Source: Pseudogemmobacter humi (GTDB taxonomy: Bacteria; Pseudomonadota; Alphaproteobacteria; Rhodobacterales; Rhodobacteraceae). Taken from it: a DNA stretch of 64,000 bases. Below are positions 15,996 through 22,690 of this stretch, in pieces; position 1 is the stretch's first letter; every line of letters begins with the position of its first letter. The notes under the pieces were generated by a model that was not told where the DNA came from, did no database searches, and was given only the letters and a program-made list of their open reading frames with translations. The translations under genes and the position numbers were made by a program. The stretch is taken from positions 1-64,000 of the forward strand of contig NZ_UXAW01000118.1 of the NCBI RefSeq assembly GCF_900609055.1, read 5' to 3'.

Positions 15996-16726
15996 AGATC
16001 GGCCATGGTGACATGGCCCGCCTGGTCCGACAGCAGGAACATCACCGCCGCCGCGATATCCCCGGGTTCGGCGATCTTGCCGAGCGGGATCCCCGGCTTG
16101 AACTGCTCGGGCAGGCCCGCGATCACCCGCGCCTCGCCGCTCTCATCCGCCCACATGCCGGTCTGCATCGGCGTCCGGGTCGATCCCGGCGCGACGATGT
16201 TGCAGCGGATGCCATGCGGCGCCAGTTCCAGCCCGAGCGCGCGCATATACATCGTCGCCGCCGCTTTCGAGGCCGCATAACCCGCCATCCCGTAGCGCGG
16301 CACCCCGGCGGCATTGGATGAGACCGCGACCAGCGCCCCCCTCGGCTCGCGCCCGATCATCCGCCGGGCCAGCGCCCGGGTCAGATGGAACACGCCGTCG
16401 GCGTTCACCGCGAACACCCGGCGCCAGTCCTCGTCGCTGGTCTCGGTGACGAGGCCGGTCGCCAGCGCCCCCGCCACTGCGATGCCGAAGCGCACCGGGC
16501 CGAGGTCCGCTTCGACCTGCGCCACCAGCGCCTCGACCGCGCCCGCGTCAGACACGTCGAGCGGCAGGCAGGTCAGCCCCTGGCGCGGCGGCAGATCGGG
16601 GGCGGTCAGGTCGGTCGCCACCACCCGCGCGCCCGCATCCAGCAAAAGCCCGACCAGGGCGCGGCCGATGCCACCCCCTGCCCCGGTCACCAGCGCCAGC
16701 GCGTCCTGAAATCCGGTCAGTCGCAT
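15962..16726 (-). CDS. entA: 2,3-dihydro-2,3-dihydroxybenzoate dehydrogenase (EntA-like)
   Basis: A 254-residue short-chain dehydrogenase that oxidises 2,3-dihydro-2,3-dihydroxybenzoate to 2,3-dihydroxybenzoate with NAD+. It has the nucleotide motif VTGAGGGIGRAL, the catalytic Ser in AVSSNAAGVPR and the YAASK Tyr/Lys pair. NIVAPGSTRTPMQTGMW and the C-terminal YVDGGATQRG resemble EntA/DhbA more than general SDRs. Third gene after isochorismate synthase and isochorismatase genes, nine bases after the latter, with GAGGGG as ribosome site. The identity rests on sequence plus this context. Confidence 0.85.
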   Translation of the reverse strand: MRLTGFQDALALVTGAGGGIGRALVGLLLDAGARVVATDLTAPDLPPRQGLTCLPLDVSDAGAVEALVAQVEADLGPVRFGIAVAGALATGLVTETSDEDWRRVFAVNADGVFHLTRALARRMIGREPRGALVAVSSNAAGVPRYGMAGYAASKAAATMYMRALGLELAPHGIRCNIVAPGSTRTPMQTGMWADESGEARVIAGLPEQFKPGIPLGKIAEPGDIAAAVMFLLSDQAGHVTMADLYVDGGATQRG

Positions 16727-16735
16727 GGAATCCCC

Positions 16736-17374
16736 TCAGTCCAAAGCCGCGATCAGCGCGTCACTCGCCATTGCCACCCCACAGCGCCCCGCCGCCCATT
16801 TCAGCGCCAGATCGTGATCGGCGCGGCTGAAATCGGCCAGAGCATCGGCGGCGAGAAAAGGCTCTATATCGCGCTGGAACGCCTCGGCCGCGGTCATCAG
16901 ACAGCCGATATGGGCGTAGACGCCGCAGACGATCAGCTGATCGCGCCCACGCGCCCGCATCAGGCTTTCCAGGTTCGAGCGCTGGAAGGCCGAATAGCGG
17001 TGCTTGACCAGAACGAAGTCGCCGGGCTCGGGCGCCAGTTCCGGGGTGATCGCCTGATGTTCGGGGTCGGCGCGCATCCCGGGCCCCCAGAGATCGGCCT
17101 GGAGCCCGCGGTCACAGCGCGGCTGATCGCCCTCCTGCGCGGTATAGAACACCGGGATGCCCCGCGCCCGCGCATGGGCCGCAAGGCGCGCGATATTCGC
17201 GATCGCGGGGGCGATCGGGCTTTCCTGCCGCGCGAAGGGGCGCAGGAAGTAAAGCTGCATGTCGTGGATCAGAAGCGCCGCGCGCGCGGTCTGCACCCGC
17301 CACGGGCCGCGCGCGGCGGGGATCTCGTCGCCTTGCGGCAGCGGATAGGGGGCGATCTGCGGCAGGCCTGCCAT
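16736..17374 (-). CDS. entB: Isochorismatase (EntB-like, isochorismatase domain only)
   Basis: A 212-residue hydrolase that removes pyruvate from isochorismate to give 2,3-dihydro-2,3-dihydroxybenzoate. The text follows EntB closely: LPQIAPYPLPQGDEIPA, AALLIHDMQLYFLRPF with the catalytic Asp, FYTAQEGDQ, FVLVKHRYSAFQRSNLE with the catalytic Lys, and VCGVYAHIGCLMTAAEAFQRDIEPFLAADALADFSRADH. Unlike E. coli EntB it ends after the isochorismatase domain, so the aryl-carrier domain needed to load dihydroxybenzoate onto an NRPS is missing. The ATG at 17374 is preferred to the one at 17380 because GAGGA lies at proper distance. Confidence 0.9.
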   Translation of the reverse strand: MAGLPQIAPYPLPQGDEIPAARGPWRVQTARAALLIHDMQLYFLRPFARQESPIAPAIANIARLAAHARARGIPVFYTAQEGDQPRCDRGLQADLWGPGMRADPEHQAITPELAPEPGDFVLVKHRYSAFQRSNLESLMRARGRDQLIVCGVYAHIGCLMTAAEAFQRDIEPFLAADALADFSRADHDLALKWAAGRCGVAMASDALIAALD

Positions 17375-17376
17375 CG

Positions 17377-18519
17377 TCATTCCTCGGGGCTCATTGGGTT
17401 GCCGCTCTCGTCTATGCCGAAAGCCGCCAGCATGGCGAGGAATTTGGCCGAGGTTTCCGCCTCTTCCGCCGCCGGATCGGATCCCGCGACCACGCCCGCG
17501 CCCGCATAGAGCCGCGCGCCGGTGGCCGAAAGTTCGGCGCAGCGGAGCGCCAGATACCAGCAACCGTCGCCCGAAGCCTCCAGCCAGCCGACCGCACCGG
17601 CGTAGAAACCGCGATCATAGCCCTCCAGCCCGGGCAGCGCCGCCAGCGCGGGCGCGCGCGGCAGGCCGCAGACCGCGGGCGTCGGATGCAGCGCGGCCAG
17701 CAGCGCGGCGCAGGGCGTGTCGGGGTCGCGCAACTCTCCGGCGATCCGGGTGCCGAGATGCCACATCCGCGCGGTCGGCACCGGGCGGGTCTCTTCGGCG
17801 GCGATCCGGCGGCAGAACGGCGCCAGCGTGTCCAGCACCATCTCGGCCGCCATTCCGTGCTCGCGCCGGTCCTTGTCCGACCCGAGCAGCGCCGCCGCCG
17901 CCGCGCGGTCGGCCCGCGGATCCGCGCTGCGCCGGGCCGATCCGGCCAGCGGATGCGAGAACACTTGCGCGCCCCGCCGTTCCAGCAGCAATTCCGGCGT
18001 TGCCCCTATCAGGTGGCGCCCGCCGGGCAGCGGAACGGAAAAAACGGTGGCCAGGGTATCGGCGCGCAGCCGCGCCAGCAGGTTCCCGGCCTCTTCGTCG
18101 CCGCTGGCGGCAAGATGCAGGCTGCGCGACAGCACGATCTTGTCGAACTCGCCCGCCCCGATCCGTTCTGTCGCGCGGGCCACCGCCGCACGGAACGCGG
18201 CTGCGGGCGGCTCATGGCGCACCTGCACCGGCAAGAGCGCAGGCCCGCGCGCGCCGGGCGCTCCGGCGGGGACCGTCCCCTCGCGCGCGGGCTGGAACAG
18301 CGCATCCGCCGCCTGCGGATCGAAGGGCACCGCGCCCACCAGACGCTGCGGCCCGTCATGCCCGGCGGCGAAGAAATCGGCGGCCCGCGCCGCCAGCGAG
18401 GCCAGCGGACCCGCGGCCAGACGGCGCCGGACGCCCTCCCAGGCCAGCGCATGGCCAGGCCCGGCGATCAGGAAATCCGGCAGACGGGCAGCCAGGCTTT
18501 GCGCAGAAAGAAGAGTCAT
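17377..18519 (-). CDS. entC: Isochorismate synthase (EntC/DhbC-like)
   Basis: A 380-residue chorismate-binding enzyme converting chorismate to isochorismate, the first step to 2,3-dihydroxybenzoate. The C-terminal ~260 residues show the family pattern: GEFDKIVLSRSLHL, FSVPLPGGRHLIGATPELLLERRGAQVFSHPLAGSARR, SDKDRREHGMAAEMVLDTLAPFC, HLGTRIAGEL, LHPTPAVCGLPRAPA and YDRGFYAGAVGWL. Length is close to EntC. It is the first gene of the three-gene operon and its stop lies two bases before the isochorismatase start. The ATG at 18519 is used because the longer frame only offers a TTG. No clear iron-regulator box was seen upstream. Confidence 0.9.
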   Translation of the reverse strand: MTLLSAQSLAARLPDFLIAGPGHALAWEGVRRRLAAGPLASLAARAADFFAAGHDGPQRLVGAVPFDPQAADALFQPAREGTVPAGAPGARGPALLPVQVRHEPPAAAFRAAVARATERIGAGEFDKIVLSRSLHLAASGDEEAGNLLARLRADTLATVFSVPLPGGRHLIGATPELLLERRGAQVFSHPLAGSARRSADPRADRAAAAALLGSDKDRREHGMAAEMVLDTLAPFCRRIAAEETRPVPTARMWHLGTRIAGELRDPDTPCAALLAALHPTPAVCGLPRAPALAALPGLEGYDRGFYAGAVGWLEASGDGCWYLALRCAELSATGARLYAGAGVVAGSDPAAEEAETSAKFLAMLAAFGIDESGNPMSPEE

Positions 18520-18615
18520 CGACGGGCTCGCACCTCGGGGAACGGCTGAAGGCTGGGTGTCGTGACGCCTGGCTACTTGTTTCAACGGCCTGCGCCGCGC
18601 TTTCCGTCGCGCTCT

Positions 18616-19581
18616 TTAACGCATCTTCAGCCGTGCCGCCACCGGGTCCAGCCCCGGCAGATCCGGCCCCACCGGCACGAGGCCCAAAGGGTTCAGCCGG
18701 CGGATCGAGTAATAGCCGCGCTTGATATGGCCGATGCTGACGGTCTCGCGGATCCCCGGCACCGCCAGCACGCGGGCGAGATAACCGCTGAGCGCGGGAT
18801 AATCGGCGATCCGGCGCAGGTTGGTTTTGAACAGCCCGTAATAGGCGGCATCGAACCGCACAAGGGTGACGAAAAGCCGGATATCGACCTCGGTGAAGCT
18901 CTCGCCCATCAGCCAGGGGCCGCCCTCGGCCAGCCGCTCCTCCAGCTCGTCCAGTTGCGCGAAGACGCCCATGAAAGCCTCTTCATAGGCCTCTTGCGTG
19001 GTGGCGAAACCGGCGCGGTAGACGCCGTTGTTCAGCCGCGCATAGATGCGCTCGTTCAGCGCGTCGATCTCCGGGCGCAGGGCCTCGGGGTAAAGATCCG
19101 GCCCCGAGGCCAGCGCGCCGAAGCCGGTATTGAACATCCGCAGGATATCGGCGGATTCGTTGCTCACGATCTTTTCGCGGTCCCTGTCCCACAGCACCGG
19201 CACCGTGGCCCGGCCCGAGACATGCGGATCGTCGCCCGTATAGATCTGATGCAGCCAGTTCGCCCCGGTCAGCGGATCGGGACTGGCGAAGCGCCAGCCC
19301 TCCTCGCCCAGTTCGGGTTCCACCACCGAGAGCGAAACGAGCTCCTCCAGCCCTTTCAGCTTGCGCGCGATCAGCGTGCGCGAGGCCCAGGGGCAGATCA
19401 GCGCGACGTAAAGGTGATAACGCCCGGCCTCGGCGCGAAAGCCCGCGCGCCCGGTGGGGCCTGCGCCGCCGTCCGGGGTGATCCAGTTGCGGAACACCGA
19501 GACCTGGCGGACGAAACCGCCCTTCGCATCGGTGGCCTGCACCGGCTGCCATTCTCCGGTCCATTTTCCGTCGACAAGCAT
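18616..19581 (-). CDS. Glutathionyl-hydroquinone reductase (Xi-class glutathione S-transferase)
   Basis: A 321-residue cytoplasmic enzyme reducing glutathionyl-hydroquinones with glutathione. The signature CPWA with the catalytic Cys occurs in HLYVALICPWASRTLIARKLKGLE, followed by the family text VPVLWDRDREKIVSNESADILRMFN and the C-terminal helical domain with LFVTLVRFDAAYYGLFKTN and HIKRGYYS. These match the YqjG/PcpF group. A strong GGGAGGA site precedes the ATG at 19581. It lies upstream of the dihydroxybenzoate operon in the same direction but 97 bp away; a link to catechol/quinone detoxification is plausible only as inference. Confidence 0.9.
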   Translation of the reverse strand: MLVDGKWTGEWQPVQATDAKGGFVRQVSVFRNWITPDGGAGPTGRAGFRAEAGRYHLYVALICPWASRTLIARKLKGLEELVSLSVVEPELGEEGWRFASPDPLTGANWLHQIYTGDDPHVSGRATVPVLWDRDREKIVSNESADILRMFNTGFGALASGPDLYPEALRPEIDALNERIYARLNNGVYRAGFATTQEAYEEAFMGVFAQLDELEERLAEGGPWLMGESFTEVDIRLFVTLVRFDAAYYGLFKTNLRRIADYPALSGYLARVLAVPGIRETVSIGHIKRGYYSIRRLNPLGLVPVGPDLPGLDPVAARLKMR

Positions 19582-19708
19582 GGCTTTCCTCCCGAAGGGT
19601 GACGCGGACAGGATAGCGAAACCGCGCCGGTTGCGCGAGGCCGCAGTGCGCGGACCGGCCAGGGCGCGCACCCCGCGTTTCGTTCTGCCATGCCGGACAG
19701 GGTCCGGT

Positions 19709-20173
19709 CTACGGGTGCCGCTGCGCTGCGCGAAGCGCATGACAGGCCTCTGCCAGCGGGCCCGACCCCATCGGCGGCGGGACGGGCGCGCCGGAGCGCA
19801 TCGCTTGTTCCATCCTTCGCCCGAGGTCCATGACCTCGCGGCGGGCCATGGCCTCACAGGCCGCGCGGTGCCGCACCTCCATCCGCAGATGGAAGGCGGA
19901 ACTGCGGGCGGTCTGCGGGGCGGGTCCGGCCTCCAGCCGGGCCATGACGCCGGGCCAGAGCGCCAGCGCCCGGGCGAGCCGGCGCGCGGCCCGGGCCTCC
20001 TGCCGATCGGCGCGGGCCAGGAGCGCAAGGCCCGCCGCGCGGCGCGGGTCGTCGCGCCGGAAGGTCAGCGCCAGCGCCCAGGCGAGGCGGAACCACAGAG
20101 CCGCCCGCCGCCGCGCCCCGCGTTGCAGGGCGCCCGCCCCGCGTCTTTGCAGCCCGAGCCAGACCTCAGCCAC
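19709..20173 (-). CDS. Hypothetical Arg/Ala-rich protein coupled to the upstream binding-protein gene
   Basis: A 154-residue basic, helix-rich protein (for example ALWFRLAWALALTFRRDDPRRAAGLALLARADRQEARAARRLARALALWPGVMARLEAG). The GTG at 20173 overlaps the stop of the upstream substrate-binding gene by eight bases, the arrangement of a coupled gene. Alternative ATGs are poorer. The Arg/Ala-rich composition could also arise from a shadow frame, and no family is recognised, so this call is weak. Confidence 0.4.
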   Translation of the reverse strand: MAEVWLGLQRRGAGALQRGARRRAALWFRLAWALALTFRRDDPRRAAGLALLARADRQEARAARRLARALALWPGVMARLEAGPAPQTARSSAFHLRMEVRHRAACEAMARREVMDLGRRMEQAMRSGAPVPPPMGSGPLAEACHALRAAQRHP

Positions 20174-21467
20174 GCTGATCCCACATCTGCCCAAGCGCGC
20201 GCATGTGCCTGATCAGCAGCGGGCCGTGGCGGTCATACCAGGCCGTCACCGAGACGAATTCGCGGACCCGCGCCTTGCCGCCCGCGATTTCCACCACCGG
20301 CCAGTTGCCGACCAGCGCGTTGGAGATCCCGAAGAACTCTTCGCCCCACCACTCTGCCGGGCCGAAGACATGCGCCAGATGGCCGCCCGCCTTCATCGCC
20401 GCCAGCACCGCGCCCGGGTCCTCGCTGCCCGCGCTTTCGGCGGCGGCCTTCCACAGATCCAGCGTGGCGGCATATTGCCAGCTTACCGAGCTCCAGCCGC
20501 CGGGATGGCGGCGGTTGTATTCGGCGTAAAATTCGTTCGGGCGCGGGAAGTTGACCCCGCCGCCGTTCAGCGCCGGATCGTCGAAATCGGGGAACTGGAA
20601 GACCGTGCCTTCCAGAAATTCCGCCGAGGTCGCGGCCTGGATCCGGTCGTGGAAATCCAGTGTGCAAGAGAGGATCTGGCCGCGGAAGCCCTGACGGAAC
20701 AACTGCTCGCAGATCGGCAGGATGTAACCCGGGTAACAGGTGTCGAGGCAGACGATCTTCGGGCCCCGCGCCAGCATCCGCGTGACCAGCGGCGCGAAAT
20801 CGGCGGTGGCGGGGTCGAACAGCAGTGGCTCGTCCAGCATCTCTATCCCCGCCGCCTCGAAGGCCGCCAGATAGGTCGCGACCGAGGGCAGGCCGAACAC
20901 GTCGTCCTGCGCGCAGATCACCGCCGTGTTCAGATCGGGGCGGTTCCTCGCCAGCCAGTCCACCCCGGTGACGTTGTAGATCGGATGCACCTCGGCCGGG
21001 GCGATCAGCGTCGGCGTATCGGGGCCAAGGTCCGAGGGCAGAAGGGTCGAACACAGCATCCCGGTCTCGTGCGCGACCGGCGCGACGCCGGGCCAGCTGT
21101 CGCCGCCCAGCATCATCAGGAAACTGACACCCTGGTCGCGGATCAGCCGCCGCGCGCCCGCCCCGGCGCGGGCGGGGTCATACTGGTCGTCGAAGGCGAC
21201 AATCTCGACCGGCCGCGCCACGCCGCCGATGCGGATGCCGCCCGCGGCATTCACCCATTCCGCCCACAAGAGGCTGCCGTCCAGCCCCGGCCGGCCCCAG
21301 GCCGCGACCGGACCGCTGAGCGGGCCGAGAAAGCCGATCCTGACCGGCCCCTCCGCCGCCCCGGCGCGCGGCGCGAACAGCGCGCCGAGCACCGTGCCCA
21401 GCACCCCGCGGCGGCTGAGGCCGCCCGGCCCGAACTGCCGTATGCGGTTGCGCGCACGCCCTGACAT
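20166..21467 (-). CDS. Branched-chain amino acid/amide-type ABC substrate-binding protein (orphan)
   Basis: A 433-residue periplasmic binding protein with a Tat-like signal (RRGVLGTVLGALFAPRAGA). It has the type I fold pattern of the LivJ/UrtA/FmdD group: VRIGFLGPLSGPVAAWGRPGLDGSLLWAEWVNAAGGIRIGG, EIVAFDDQYDPARAGAGARRLI, LGGDSWPG and DWLARNRPDLNTAVICAQDD. No permease or ATPase gene is adjacent, so the transporter partner is elsewhere or the protein serves as a ligand sensor. It sits next to the TorT gene on the same strand; the 90 bp between them hold no clear terminator. Confidence 0.82.
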   Translation of the reverse strand: MSGRARNRIRQFGPGGLSRRGVLGTVLGALFAPRAGAAEGPVRIGFLGPLSGPVAAWGRPGLDGSLLWAEWVNAAGGIRIGGVARPVEIVAFDDQYDPARAGAGARRLIRDQGVSFLMMLGGDSWPGVAPVAHETGMLCSTLLPSDLGPDTPTLIAPAEVHPIYNVTGVDWLARNRPDLNTAVICAQDDVFGLPSVATYLAAFEAAGIEMLDEPLLFDPATADFAPLVTRMLARGPKIVCLDTCYPGYILPICEQLFRQGFRGQILSCTLDFHDRIQAATSAEFLEGTVFQFPDFDDPALNGGGVNFPRPNEFYAEYNRRHPGGWSSVSWQYAATLDLWKAAAESAGSEDPGAVLAAMKAGGHLAHVFGPAEWWGEEFFGISNALVGNWPVVEIAGGKARVREFVSVTAWYDRHGPLLIRHMRALGQMWDQRG

Positions 21468-21557
21468 GAATGGCCCCTGCGGATGATCAGGGCATTAGCG
21501 GCCCGCCATCCCCTTCTGTCAATTCATTTTCCGCAAAGGAAACTTCCCGCGCCCGTC

Positions 21558-22613
21558 TCAGGGCGGCGTTGCGGAAAAGACCGGCGTGAAGTCGGCGGGG
21601 GCCAGCGTATTCCCCACCCCGTAATCCGCCACGTTCTCTGCCGTCACCGTCACGATGCGCGGCCCGGCATGGCGCACCACCAGCCGGCCCTCGATCGCGC
21701 GCACCGCCAGTTCCACCGCCAGCCGCCCCTGCATCACCGGAAAATCGCTGGGCGCGGCAAGGATGCGCCCGCGCCTGATGCCGCGATGCACCGCATGGGT
21801 CATGTAGTCCGAGACGATGCCGGTTCCCTCATGCCCGCGCGCGCGCAGGATCGCAACCGCCGCCTCTGCCATCGGCCCGCTGCCGACGAGGTAGTCGGGG
21901 AAGCCGGTCTCGTCGAGCATTTCCTCGATCAGCTGCACCTGGTCCTCGCGGCCGGTATCGCCGTGTTTCACCGCCACCACCCGGGCGGAACTGCCCTCGA
22001 TGGCGGCGCGGAACCCTTCCTCGACAAAGCGCACCCATCCCGCCCCCTTCGGCCCGGGAAACCAGGCCACATCGACCGGCGCGCTGCCCTTCGGATGGCG
22101 CTCCGCCAGCACCCGGCCCGCCGCCGCGCCCATCTCGCGCCAGGGCACGCTGGATTTCGCGCTGATCCCCTCGGGGGCGATGTCGTTCACCGTGGCGATC
22201 ACCGGCATATCCGCCGCGATCCGGCGCAAAACCGGCGTCAGCCCGTCGTAAGACACCGTGCCCACCACCAGAGCATCGGCGCCCGAGGCCGCGCAGGCCC
22301 CGGCCTGTTCGATCTGACGGTCCAGATTGGGGTATCCCCCCGCCTCGTAAAGCGTGAAACCGACGCCGAGCCGCTTTGCCTCTTCGGCCATGCCGTAATT
22401 CACGCTCAGCCAGTAGGCGTCCTTCAGATGCGGATAGAGGATGCACAGATGCCAGGGCTGCGCCGCCCGGTCGAGCGGGGTATAGGCCAGGGGATCGGTC
22501 GGGCTGGCGTCGTCCATCGGCACGCGATGGACCTCAAGCTCCCATGTCTCGGCCCGCGCCGCAGTCATCCCGGCGATCAGGCAGAGCGGCAGAAGAAACG
22601 GCGTCAGGCGCAT
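21558..22613 (-). CDS. torT: TorT-like periplasmic TMAO-sensing protein
   Basis: A 351-residue periplasmic protein (signal peptide MRLTPFLLPLCLIAGMTAARA) of the LacI/ribose-binding fold, in which TorT binds TMAO and presents it to the kinase TorS. Text includes WHLCILYPHLKDAYWLSVNYGMAEEAKRLGVGFTLYEAGGYPNLDRQIEQAGACAASGADALVVGTVSYDGL and the conserved VNDI...KSSVPWREMGAAAGR. The ATG at 22613 begins the signal peptide. It diverges from the TorS gene with 77 bp between, and TorR lies beyond TorS, so all three parts of the Tor sensing system are present. Confidence 0.88.
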   Translation of the reverse strand: MRLTPFLLPLCLIAGMTAARAETWELEVHRVPMDDASPTDPLAYTPLDRAAQPWHLCILYPHLKDAYWLSVNYGMAEEAKRLGVGFTLYEAGGYPNLDRQIEQAGACAASGADALVVGTVSYDGLTPVLRRIAADMPVIATVNDIAPEGISAKSSVPWREMGAAAGRVLAERHPKGSAPVDVAWFPGPKGAGWVRFVEEGFRAAIEGSSARVVAVKHGDTGREDQVQLIEEMLDETGFPDYLVGSGPMAEAAVAILRARGHEGTGIVSDYMTHAVHRGIRRGRILAAPSDFPVMQGRLAVELAVRAIEGRLVVRHAGPRIVTVTAENVADYGVGNTLAPADFTPVFSATPP

Positions 22614-22690
22614 TTTTCGCGTGGCCCCCGGCAAGTTCCGTGCAACCTTTCCCGCAAACCGGCCCGGGCGGAAGGGGGGAGAGCGGAAAA

